This document shows, piece by piece, positions 34,283-41,962 of a stretch of 43,907 nucleotides of DNA (the first letter of the stretch is position 1; each line of letters starts with the position of its first letter). The position numbers and the translations under genes were made by a program. The DNA is taken from assembly GCA_023473795.1 (NCBI GenBank), contig JAMCYS010000131.1:1-43907 (forward strand). The letters run 5' to 3'. The notes beneath the pieces were generated by a model, which worked only from the letters and a program-made list of their open reading frames with translations, made no database searches and was not told the DNA's origin. Origin of the DNA: Chloroflexota bacterium (lineage in GTDB: Bacteria > Chloroflexota > UBA6077 > FW602-bin22 > JAMCYS01).

Positions 34283-34794
34283 ATCAGTGCATCCGTCTGC
34301 TGCAACTTCTGGTCGCCGTAGACTCGCTTGGGGTTCTCGCCCAGGGCCGCTTTCACCCCTGCCGGCGCGCGCATGGTCATGTCCGCGACCGTCCGGCCGT
34401 GAGTCTTCAGTACCGCCAGCTCGCCGCCGATGACGTTGGCGCTGCCGGGGGCGATCATAACGGCGGTCACGCCGCCGCTGAGGGCGTCCTTGAATCCTTG
34501 GTCCTCGGGGTTTATCGCGTCGACGGCCCGCAGGTGCGGTGTGACCGGGTCGGTCATCTCGTTCACGTCCATCCCGGCCCAGCCTTGGGCTTCCTCGGCG
34601 ATACCCACGTGCGTGTGCCCGTCGATCAGACCGGGCACCACGTACTTACCTCGGACGTCTACCGTCTCCGCCTCGCTGGGGATGGCCAGGTTGGCGGCGA
34701 CGGCGAGTATCTTGCCGCCCTCCACCAGTACGGTGCCGCCCTCGATGTCACCCCTGTCAACCGTGATCACTCGACCGCCGCTTATGGCTAGCAT
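34283..34794 (-). pseudogene. Amidohydrolase (imidazolonepropionase-like), truncated
   Basis: From ATG 34794 (GAGGAGG ribosome-binding site) the first roughly 170 residues read as a normal metal-dependent amidohydrolase. They have an N-terminal beta sandwich (MLAISGGRVITVDRGDIEGG), the first metal motif PGLIDGHTHVG, and the later stretches SGGVTAVMIAPGSANVIGG and ENPKRVYGDQK. Family members are about 380-400 residues; here similarity ends near residue 170 at the inverted repeat 34235-34272. The frame then runs on as unrelated residues antisense to the Met/His-rich gene until 33964. The remaining metal ligands (later His and Asp) are missing, so this should be inactive. A good promoter (34888-34917) survives, suggesting recent loss. 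Confidence 0.75.
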
Positions 34795-34887
34795 CTTCGC
34801 CTCCTCAGACAGGTCCCATTCTCGCGCACAAGTCGAGCGGCGGCCATCACCTCGCGGGAAGTTCGCCGCCGCTCGGACTGCGCGCTG

Positions 34888-34917
34888 ATTATATAACCAA
34901 GAAGGCTGCCGGGCCAA
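34888..34917 (-). promoter_or_regulatory. Promoter of the truncated amidohydrolase
   Basis: On the minus strand TTGGCC (34912-34917) and TATAAT (34888-34893) are 18 bases apart, with a leader of about 85 bases to ATG 34794. Confidence 0.6.
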
Positions 34918-34974
34918 CTCAGGTCGCCGGCCGGGTGCCGGGCACTCTGCCCTGACCGCCAGATACAGGGGAGT

Positions 34975-36330
34975 TCACCCTGTGCTGTGGCCTTGCCGGC
35001 GGGACAGCGGCACCGTGAAGTAGAAAGTGGTCCCTAGATCGGCACCTGGGGATTCCGCCCAGATGCGCCCGCCTTGCGCTTCGACGATGCCCTTGGCGAC
35101 GAAGAGCCCGAGGCCGATGCCCTTGGCCACGCGGTGCTCGCGATGCAGGCGCGAGTAGGGTCGAAAGAGATACTGCAATTGATGGGGTGGAATGCCGACT
35201 CCCCGGTCGGCGACGCTCACCATGGCCTCGCGATCAGCGGCACTGATGCCGATGCCGATAGCGCTGCCCTCAGGGCTGTACTTGGCCGCGTTGCTCAGGA
35301 GGTTGCTCAGCACCTGCATCAGCCGGGCCGAGTCGGCTGCTACGCTCAGGTGAGGCGGCGCCTGCAGCGTTACCGGGTGGTCCGGCATGGCGGTCTGCTG
35401 GGCGGCCACTGCCCGCCGGGCCAGTTCAACTAGGTCCACGGGCGCCACCTCTAAGGCAAAGTGGTCAGTCTGGATGCGCGATGTGTCCAGCAAGTCGGCG
35501 ATCAGCCTGTTCATCAGTCTGGTCTCGTCGCCCAGGGCACGGAGCGCCCGCTCGCGTCGTTCCACCGGCATCCGTTCGTAGCCGCGCAGCAAATCGGCAT
35601 AGCCCATCAGCACCGTGATGGGCCCCCGGAGTTCGTGCGAAACCACGGAGATGAAGGTCTCCCGCTGGTGTCTTTCCTCCTCCAGCTCGGCGGCCCGCCG
35701 GCGGGCCTCCTCATAAAGGCGGGCGCTCTCTACTGCCACGGCGGCGTGCGTCGCCAGAGCTTCGACGATCAGCTGGTCCACCACGCCGAACGCCTGGCCG
35801 CCGACCTTGTTGGTTAGGTAGAGGTTGCCGATGCTTCGCTCGCCCAGGCGTACGGGGACCCCGAGGAATCTGCCCATGTCGGGATGATGTGAGGGAAAGC
35901 CACAGAAACGCCGGTCACGGTGCAAATCGGCCAGCCGCAAGGTGCGGTTTTCCTGAGGCACGGCGCCCAGCAGGCAAACCGGGCGGGGCGAGCGCCCGAT
36001 CTCGCGCGCCTGTTCGTCGGTCATTCCGGCGAAGACCCAGGGGTCGAACTGCAGTCTGGGGTCGACGCCGATGCCCAGAGCGCAGAACTCCGCGCCCGTG
36101 AGGTCGCGGGCAACAGAGGCGATGCGGGAGAGCACGTCGTTCACCGAGGTTGCCAGCGGAGCGGCAATGGCCGCCAGGCCTTCCACGACTGCTCTCAGCT
36201 GCTCCGCGGCTGCTCCCCGGGCCGGCCGACGCAATCCTCGACCCTGGCCGGCTGCGGCCCGGACGGCTTTCGGCGGTAAAGCCTCGGCTTGGCCGCCTGT
36301 CTCGGCGCTTGGCTTGTCCTCACTATCCAC
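34975..36330 (-). CDS. GAF-domain sensor histidine kinase
   Basis: This 451-residue soluble kinase has no membrane segments. After an N-terminal low-complexity stretch, a GAF domain spans about 55-205, with FPSHHPDMGRFLGVPV and GNLYLTNKVGGQAFG, resembling the GAF domains of DosS/DevS-type sensors. A HisKA dimerisation domain follows with phospho-acceptor H232 (SVVSHELRGPI), then the HATPase with NLLSNAAKYS, DRGVGIPP and KGIGLGLFVAKG. DosS-type GAFs can bind heme or act as redox/oxygen sensors; whether this one binds heme is unknown, and its HisKA/HATPase class is different from NarL-type DosS. The start is GTG after GGAGGA. No response regulator gene is next to it, so it is an orphan. It is divergent from the oxidase operon. 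Confidence 0.9.
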   Translation of the reverse strand: MDSEDKPSAETGGQAEALPPKAVRAAAGQGRGLRRPARGAAAEQLRAVVEGLAAIAAPLATSVNDVLSRIASVARDLTGAEFCALGIGVDPRLQFDPWVFAGMTDEQAREIGRSPRPVCLLGAVPQENRTLRLADLHRDRRFCGFPSHHPDMGRFLGVPVRLGERSIGNLYLTNKVGGQAFGVVDQLIVEALATHAAVAVESARLYEEARRRAAELEEERHQRETFISVVSHELRGPITVLMGYADLLRGYERMPVERRERALRALGDETRLMNRLIADLLDTSRIQTDHFALEVAPVDLVELARRAVAAQQTAMPDHPVTLQAPPHLSVAADSARLMQVLSNLLSNAAKYSPEGSAIGIGISAADREAMVSVADRGVGIPPHQLQYLFRPYSRLHREHRVAKGIGLGLFVAKGIVEAQGGRIWAESPGADLGTTFYFTVPLSRRQGHSTG

Positions 36331-36391
36331 GCGTTTTCCTCCGGCCGACTCAGCCGCTGCCGGGGCTATGGCCCTGCCGACGTGCAGCTAA

Positions 36392-36420
36392 ATGGTATCC
36401 TGAGCTTGGAGCGTGGTCAA
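36392..36420 (-). promoter_or_regulatory. Promoter of the histidine kinase gene
   Basis: On the minus strand TTGACC (36415-36420) and TACCAT (36392-36397) are 17 bases apart, about 55 bases of leader from GTG 36330. Confidence 0.65.
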
Positions 36421-36528
36421 GCGCCGTCTATCTGCCGTCGGGTGGTGTATCGCCTGGCGCCTACCTACCCATCGACTGTGCAGGTGGCCGACCGGCGGGA
36501 TTGGCTACTAAGGATGGGGGGGCTGGGT

Positions 36529-36534
36529 TATAAT
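36529..36534 (+). promoter_or_regulatory. -10 box of the cytochrome oxidase operon
   Basis: A consensus TATAAT lies 24 bases before ATG 36559, leaving a short leader that contains the GGGAGGG ribosome-binding site. No convincing -35 box is present at normal spacing, so an activator may be needed. Confidence 0.5.
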
Positions 36535-36558
36535 GGAAATGATTGGGAGGGTAGTTGG

Positions 36559-37584
36559 ATGCCAAGCGGAAAGACGGTGTGGCCTCGTTTAGCACGCCCC
36601 ATTATGCTTGTCCCCGCGCTGGCGCTCTTGGCACTGGCGGCGCTGGCCGGCTGCCAGGGCTCGCCCTTGGCACTGAATCCGCAGTCGCCCCAAGCGGGCA
36701 GCATCTCCACTTTAGCCTGGACGCTCTTCTTCATCGCCTTGCCGGTCTTCCTGCTGGTCGAGGCGCTGCTGCTCTTTACCGTGCTGCGCTTTCGCAACCG
36801 TCGAGGGGCAGAGGAGCCACCGCAAATTGAAGGCAACAGGCGGGTCGAGATACTATGGACTGCGGCGCCGGGCGTAGTCTTGTTGATCGTTCTCTGGGTA
36901 ACCTTCCAGACGATGGCCTTTGTTCTGGAGAGCCCGCCGGAGAGCATGCAGGTGCAGGTAATCGGCCATCGCTACTGGTGGGAAGTCAAGTACCCGTCCG
37001 GCAACTTCACCACCGCCAATGAGATCCACGTCCCCGTTGGTCAAACGGTGCGAGTCGATCTCACTTCGATTGATGTCATCCACAGCTTCTGGGTGCCGGA
37101 GCTGAGCGGTAAGGTAGACATGATTCCTGGCCACCAGAATCATGCGGTCTTCCGGGCTCTCAACGTGGGTACGTACAGAGGGCAATGCGCCGAGTACTGC
37201 GGGGTCGATCACGCATACATGGGCTTTCTCGTCTTCGCCGATAGCCCCACGACGTTCGCCGCCTGGGTGCAAAACGAGCAACAACCTGCGGCCCAACCGA
37301 CGACGGCTGCCGCCCGGCAAGGACAGGAACTGTTTGCCAGCTCGGCCTGCATCGGCTGCCATACGGTCGTCGGCACGCCCGCCAGGGGTGTGATCGGGCC
37401 CGACCTCACTCACGTTGGCTCACGTACGACCATCGGCGCCAATCTGCTGCCGAACACGCCCGCCAACGTAGCCAGATGGATCGCCGACCCTCAGCAGGTC
37501 AAGCCAGGCAACGCCATGCCCAATCTTCATCTGCGCAGCGATGTTGTCGACAAGCTGGCAGCCTATCTGGAGAGCCTGAAGTGA
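36559..37584 (+). CDS. coxB: Cytochrome c oxidase subunit II with fused cytochrome c (caa3 type)
   Basis: From ATG 36559 the protein is 341 residues. Subunit II takes electrons from cytochrome c into the CuA centre. The N-terminus is a lipoprotein signal with lipobox ALAGC (C32). Two membrane helices follow (about 48-76 and 98-122). The CuA ligands are H175, C210, E212, C214, H218 and M221 (CAEYCGVDHAYM). A C-terminal cytochrome c domain binds heme through C264-x2-C267-H268 with M320 as likely sixth ligand. This architecture is that of caa3 oxidases. The frame open upstream to 36289 is not supported, since the -10 box lies at 36529. It heads a four-gene operon, with coxA 21 bases downstream. 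Confidence 0.93.
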   Translation: MPSGKTVWPRLARPIMLVPALALLALAALAGCQGSPLALNPQSPQAGSISTLAWTLFFIALPVFLLVEALLLFTVLRFRNRRGAEEPPQIEGNRRVEILWTAAPGVVLLIVLWVTFQTMAFVLESPPESMQVQVIGHRYWWEVKYPSGNFTTANEIHVPVGQTVRVDLTSIDVIHSFWVPELSGKVDMIPGHQNHAVFRALNVGTYRGQCAEYCGVDHAYMGFLVFADSPTTFAAWVQNEQQPAAQPTTAAARQGQELFASSACIGCHTVVGTPARGVIGPDLTHVGSRTTIGANLLPNTPANVARWIADPQQVKPGNAMPNLHLRSDVVDKLAAYLESLK

Positions 37585-37605
37585 GACGTGCCGGAGGAGC
37601 AGTAG

Positions 37606-39249
37606 ATGTCTAGCCGTTCCGAGGCAGCCCCCGCCGAACCCTGGGGCAGCGAGGGCCTTCTATCCTGGCTGACGACGACCGATCACAAACGAATCGGCAT
37701 CTTGTATATCGTCACCAGCTTTGCTTTCTTCTTGGTCGGGGTGACCGAAGCGTCGCTGATGCGCTGGCAGCTGGCTCAGCCCCAGAACGCCGTGCTGGGG
37801 CCAGAACAGTACAACCAGATGTTCACGATGCACGGCACCACTATGATCTTCCTGTTTCTAATGCCAATGCTCACAGGCCTGGGCAACTACGTGGTCCCGC
37901 TGATGCTCGGTGCCCGCGACATGGCCTTTCCGCGTCTTAATGGCTTTGGCTACTGGCTGTTTCTGCTGTCCGGACTCTTCCTCTACAGTAGTTTCCTGTT
38001 CTCCGCCGCACCCGACGGAGGTTGGTTTGCTTACGTGCCGATGACCGACCGGGCCTACTCCCCCGGCCGCAACATCGACTTCTGGGTGCTGGGCGTACAG
38101 CTGCTGGGCGTCTCCTCAATCGCCGCCAGCGTCAATTTCGTGGTGACAATTCTCAGGCTGCGGGCGCCGGGGATGACTATGAACCGAATGCCCATGTTCG
38201 CCTGGACTGTGCTCGTCACCGCTTTTCTAATTCTATTCGCCTTTCCTAGTCTGACCGCGGCGGCATCGCTGCTGATGCTCGACCGCTTTCTGGGCACCTT
38301 GTTCTACAGCGCCCCGGCGGGAGGCGACCCGCTGCTTTGGCAGCACCTGTTCTGGGCCTTTGGCCACCCGGAGGTCTACATTCTCATCTTGCCCGCGATG
38401 GGCATTATCTCCGAGATAGTGCCGGTATTCTCCGGCAAGCCTCTGTTCGGCTACATCTTTGTCGCTTGGTCGAGTGTGGCCATAGCCTTTCTGGGGTTCA
38501 TCGTCTGGGCGCACCACATGTTCGCTACCGGGCTGCCGGCAGCGGTGCAAGCCTTTTTCGCCCTCACCAGCATGATTATCGCCGTGCCCACGGCCGTGAA
38601 GATCTTCAACTGGATCGCCACGATGTGGGGTGGCAGGATCCGTCTCCAGCCGCCGATGATGTTCGCCATCGGCTTCATCGCCCTGTTTATCTTTGGCGGT
38701 ATGACGGGCATCTCAGTGGCCGTGGTGCCCTTCGACTGGCAAGTCACCGACACCTACTACGTGGTCGGCCATTTCCACTACGTACTCTTCGGCGGCGCGG
38801 TCTTCGGCATGTTCGGCGGCCTGCACTACTGGTTCCCCAAGATGACCGGCCGCCTGCTCTCCGAGCGTCTGGGACACGTGCAGTTCTGGTTGCTCTTCAT
38901 CGGCTTCAACCTGACATTCATGCCGCTCCATCTCCTGGGTCTAATGGGCATGCCAAGACGTATCTTTACCTACTTGCCCAACCTTGGCTGGGACATACCC
39001 AACCTCGTCTCCGCGCTCGGCGTGCCGTTCATCGTGCTGTCGGTTCTGGTCTTTCTCTACAACGTGTCCGTCAGCTTGCGCCGCGGCGCGCTCGCAGGCA
39101 ACGACCCCTGGAACGCCGTCACCCTCGAATGGCTGGCCAGCTCGCCACCGGCGCCTTACAACTTCGCCGAGATTCCCACCGTGCGCGGGCGTCGTCCACT
39201 CTACGACCTCAAGCACCCTGACCGACCGGACGCGGCGCCGCGGGCCTAG
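37606..39249 (+). CDS. coxA: Cytochrome c oxidase subunit I
   Basis: This 547-residue integral membrane subunit reduces O2 to water and pumps protons. Twelve helices are expected. Low-spin heme ligands are H76 (TMHGTTM) and H391. The binuclear-centre ligands are H254, H303 and H304 for CuB and H389 for the high-spin heme (GHFHYVLFGG). Y258 of the HPEVY motif is the expected His-Tyr crosslink residue, and E256 marks an A1-type oxidase with a D-channel glutamate. The ATG follows GGAGGA. The gene lies between coxB and a small subunit gene. No heme A synthase, protoheme farnesyltransferase or Cu chaperone (Sco) is in the window. Confidence 0.96.
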   Translation: MSSRSEAAPAEPWGSEGLLSWLTTTDHKRIGILYIVTSFAFFLVGVTEASLMRWQLAQPQNAVLGPEQYNQMFTMHGTTMIFLFLMPMLTGLGNYVVPLMLGARDMAFPRLNGFGYWLFLLSGLFLYSSFLFSAAPDGGWFAYVPMTDRAYSPGRNIDFWVLGVQLLGVSSIAASVNFVVTILRLRAPGMTMNRMPMFAWTVLVTAFLILFAFPSLTAAASLLMLDRFLGTLFYSAPAGGDPLLWQHLFWAFGHPEVYILILPAMGIISEIVPVFSGKPLFGYIFVAWSSVAIAFLGFIVWAHHMFATGLPAAVQAFFALTSMIIAVPTAVKIFNWIATMWGGRIRLQPPMMFAIGFIALFIFGGMTGISVAVVPFDWQVTDTYYVVGHFHYVLFGGAVFGMFGGLHYWFPKMTGRLLSERLGHVQFWLLFIGFNLTFMPLHLLGLMGMPRRIFTYLPNLGWDIPNLVSALGVPFIVLSVLVFLYNVSVSLRRGALAGNDPWNAVTLEWLASSPPAPYNFAEIPTVRGRRPLYDLKHPDRPDAAPRA

Positions 39250-39267
39250 GGGGAGGAGGGATCAGTC

Positions 39268-39498
39268 GTGGTCGACAAAGAGAAGAACGCAATGGGGACG
39301 TCTAGAGACAATCGTGGCTTGCCGCACGCCGAAGCAGTGGCGCACGCGCCGCGGCCCAGCCTGTGGCCGCTCTTGACCGCGCTAGCCGTGTCGGTTGCCA
39401 TCATAGGCCTGATGGTCAACCAGGCGGTCGTCGTGGTCGGCGCCGCCCTGGGCTTGGTCTTCATCATAGGCTGGGGCGTCACTGGAGGACACTCATGA
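39268..39498 (+). CDS. Small cytochrome c oxidase subunit (subunit IV-like)
   Basis: This 76-residue protein starts with GTG 39268 after a strong GGAGGAGGG site. It has an N-terminal cytoplasmic stretch and two closely spaced hydrophobic segments (SLWPLLTALAVSVAIIGLMV and AVVVVGAALGLVFIIGWGV). Small two-helix subunits are common in the oxidase operons of actinobacteria and Chloroflexota, usually annotated as cytochrome c oxidase subunit 4. Its TGA overlaps the next ATG (ATGA), so it is tightly coupled to coxC. The assignment rests on position and topology rather than strong motifs. Confidence 0.72.
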   Translation: MVDKEKNAMGTSRDNRGLPHAEAVAHAPRPSLWPLLTALAVSVAIIGLMVNQAVVVVGAALGLVFIIGWGVTGGHS

Positions 39499-40079
39499 GC
39501 ACTATGGGCGCGACTCCCGCTAGGGCAGGGGCGGCCGGGGAGCAGGACCCCAGCCGCACCGGCATGCTGGTGTTCATAATGTCCGAAGCCGTGCTGTTCA
39601 CCAACCTGATCGCGGCTTACTTGTACCTTCGTTTTAGCGCCGTGCACTGGTTTCCCGGCGACGTTTTGCCCTTGTATCTGGGGCTGCCGGCGGCCAATAC
39701 CATCATTCTGTTGAGCAGCAGCATCCCGGTGCATTGGGCCACCCTCAGCATCCAGCGGGGCAATCGCCGCAATCTGATCATCGGTTTGGCACTGACATTC
39801 ATAATGGGGGCCATCTTCATCGGCGGCCAGGCATATGAATGGACCCACGCCGGGTTCACGCCCCAGGGCTCGGTCTTCGGTTCCACGTTCTTCACCTTGA
39901 CTGGTTTCCACGGCGCCCACGTCCTCGTGGGCTTGACGTTCCTGGCGGTAACGCTGGTGCGCGCCCTGCGCGGCCGCTTCACTGCCGAGCACCACTTCGC
40001 CGTGCAGGCCGCCGGCTGGTACTGGCACTTCGTCGACGCCGTCTGGGTGTTCCTCTTCGGTAGCCTGTACTTGCTCTGA
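39495..40079 (+). CDS. coxC: Cytochrome c oxidase subunit III
   Basis: From ATG 39495 (ACTGGAGGAC upstream) the protein is 194 residues with about five helices, the short form of subunit III that lacks the first two helices. Motifs are MLVFIMSEAVLFTNLIAAY, TGFHGAHVLVGL and GWYWHFVDAVWVFLF. Subunit III stabilises the oxidase and helps proton uptake. It is the last gene of the operon and is followed by a clear terminator hairpin. Quinol-oxidase subunit III (CyoC) is similar, but the CuA-containing subunit II upstream makes a cytochrome c oxidase the right call. Confidence 0.92.
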   Translation: MSTMGATPARAGAAGEQDPSRTGMLVFIMSEAVLFTNLIAAYLYLRFSAVHWFPGDVLPLYLGLPAANTIILLSSSIPVHWATLSIQRGNRRNLIIGLALTFIMGAIFIGGQAYEWTHAGFTPQGSVFGSTFFTLTGFHGAHVLVGLTFLAVTLVRALRGRFTAEHHFAVQAAGWYWHFVDAVWVFLFGSLYLL

Positions 40080-40094
40080 TATCTACCCCCTCCG

Positions 40095-40120
40095 CGGCGC
40101 GGCAGAGCCCTGCCGCGCCG
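40095..40120 (+). terminator. Terminator of the cytochrome oxidase operon
   Basis: A 10-bp GC-rich stem (CGGCGCGGCA, 40095-40104, with 40111-40120) and a 6-base loop is followed by TTCTATTT, a good intrinsic terminator 15 bases beyond coxC. Confidence 0.8.
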
Positions 40121-40283
40121 TTCTATTTCCCCCTGCCCGGCCGAACTGCTCCAGTTGAAAGCCGTTTTACGCAAGCTGCGACTATCGTTAACCTGACAGC
40201 TTGATAATTAGCATAGAGAGTTAGTGGCCGGGCGAACTTACTGCGCCCGCTGCTGCCAGCGCAGCAAGGAGGAACATACACTA

Positions 40284-41942
40284 ATGAGCTCTCCCGCGCC
40301 TCGTCCCGCGAGGCCAAATACACGTCGCCCCCGGTTCTTCACCCCGATGCGCATCGCCGCCCTGATGGTCGTGCTTGTGGCTGCCCTAGGTGTCGGCTAC
40401 GTCAGCTACCAGCGGGTGAGTGCGCAACCGGCCCCGGCCGTTCAGACGACGACCGTGCGACTGGGCACGGTGGCGGTCACCGTTGCCGCCTCGGGCTCCG
40501 TCGTCGACACCAAGCAATCTCGCTTATCGTTTGGCTCCAGCGGCAAACTGAACGAACTGCCGGTGAATGTTGGCGACAGCGTCAAGGCCGGCCAGACTCT
40601 GGCCACGGTCGACCCTGCGCCCTATCAGACTAAATTGGACCAGGCCCAGTCGGCTCTGCGTCAGGCGCAGATCAAACTGGATCAACTGAAGGCCAGCCCG
40701 GCCGCAGTCGACGTCAGTGCTGCCCAGGCAGCCTATGACAGTGCCGTGGCGAAACTGAACGACCTGGCCGGGCCGCCATCGGACTCCAGCCTTGACTCGG
40801 CTCAGCAGAGTGTTGACTCCGCCCAGGCGGCCCTGCAGAAGGCCCAAAACGACTTGGCGACCCTCCAGGCGGGTCCAACCCAGGACGCCATAACGATCGC
40901 CAAGGCGGATCTGGCCAAGAAGCAGGCCGCCCTGCAGCAAGCCCAGGGTGAATACGACAAGGTATCCTGGCATCCGGACGTGGCTATGCTGCCGCAGGCC
41001 CTGGCGCTGCAGCAGGCCACGATCGACTACCAGTCGTCTCTGGCCAGCTACAATCAGACGATGGCCCCGCCCAAGCCAGAGGACGTCGCCGCCGACCAGA
41101 AGACGGTGGAGAGCGCGCAAGCTTCACTCCAGGCCGCCGAGAGCAGTCTGAACGAACTCAAGGCGGGAGCCAAGGCCAGCGACCTCGAGGCCGCGCGCTC
41201 GGCAGTGGCCCAGGCCAAGGCGGCTTTGGATGACAAGACCGCCGGGCCGACCGCACAGGATGTCGCGCTGCAGCAGGAGGCGATAATCGTGGCCCAGACC
41301 AACGTGAACCAGGCGGAGCTCGACTTGGCCAACACCAAGATCGTCGCCCCCTTTGACGGCGTCGTGGCCGCCGTCAGCGGCAACCCCGGCGAGCAAGTGG
41401 GAGCCGGCACCGCCGTGGTGACGCTGGTGGACCCGCTGGCCGTGCGCGTTGACGCCACGGTCGACGAAACCGACGTGGCCAAGATTGCCGTGGGCCAGAG
41501 CGCCCAGGTGACGTTCGATGCCTTAACGGGCCAGACCTTCAACGGCAAAGTCATTGCGCTGGCGCCAAGCGGGACGGTCCAGCAGGGTGTGGTCAGCTAC
41601 CTGGTCTCGGTGCAACTCGATCCTGCCAAGCAGGTCCTTCCGGCCGGCCTCACTGCCAATGTCACGATTACCGTCAACCAGAAAGACAATGTGCTGGTAG
41701 TGCCCAACCGCGCCATCCAGGTGCAGGGTCGCAGCCGGGTCGTCGAGGTTGAGACGGCCACCGGCATTGAAACTCGGCAAGTGCAAGTCGGGATCAGCAA
41801 CGATCAGTTGACTGAGATCACCAGCGGCCTGCAGCAGGGTGACAAGGTGATCATTCCTTCCACCAGCACAGCGGCGCCGCGGGTGAACGTGGGCGGCCTG
41901 GGCGGCGGCCTGGGCGGTGGCCCGGGCGGCTTCGGCCGCTAA
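40284..41942 (+). CDS. MacA/HlyD-type periplasmic adaptor subunit
   Basis: From ATG 40284 (AGGAGGA upstream) the protein is 552 residues. One N-terminal membrane anchor (about 24-44, IAALMVVLVAALGVGYVSY) is followed by half of a lipoyl domain, a long Ala/Gln-rich alpha-hairpin (about 130-350) with repeated heptads and recurring AGPT-like turns, the second lipoyl half (IVAPFDGVVAAVSGNPGEQV), a beta-barrel, and a membrane-proximal domain. The end is Gly-rich (GGLGGGLGGGPGG). Such adaptors link an inner-membrane transporter to an export path. It is 20 bases before a MacB-type permease gene. The coiled-coil is longer than in E. coli MacA. A tentative promoter (GATAAT at 40203-40208) lies upstream. 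The substrate is unknown. Confidence 0.88.
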   Translation: MSSPAPRPARPNTRRPRFFTPMRIAALMVVLVAALGVGYVSYQRVSAQPAPAVQTTTVRLGTVAVTVAASGSVVDTKQSRLSFGSSGKLNELPVNVGDSVKAGQTLATVDPAPYQTKLDQAQSALRQAQIKLDQLKASPAAVDVSAAQAAYDSAVAKLNDLAGPPSDSSLDSAQQSVDSAQAALQKAQNDLATLQAGPTQDAITIAKADLAKKQAALQQAQGEYDKVSWHPDVAMLPQALALQQATIDYQSSLASYNQTMAPPKPEDVAADQKTVESAQASLQAAESSLNELKAGAKASDLEAARSAVAQAKAALDDKTAGPTAQDVALQQEAIIVAQTNVNQAELDLANTKIVAPFDGVVAAVSGNPGEQVGAGTAVVTLVDPLAVRVDATVDETDVAKIAVGQSAQVTFDALTGQTFNGKVIALAPSGTVQQGVVSYLVSVQLDPAKQVLPAGLTANVTITVNQKDNVLVVPNRAIQVQGRSRVVEVETATGIETRQVQVGISNDQLTEITSGLQQGDKVIIPSTSTAAPRVNVGGLGGGLGGGPGGFGR

Positions 41943-41962
41943 CCGCGGGCGGGAGGCAATCC

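Noticed and set aside
40620-41320. Repetitive DNA in the adaptor gene as a possible repeat array
   Set aside because: The repetition is at the protein level (coiled-coil heptads rich in Ala and Gln); the DNA units vary too much for a CRISPR or tandem repeat.
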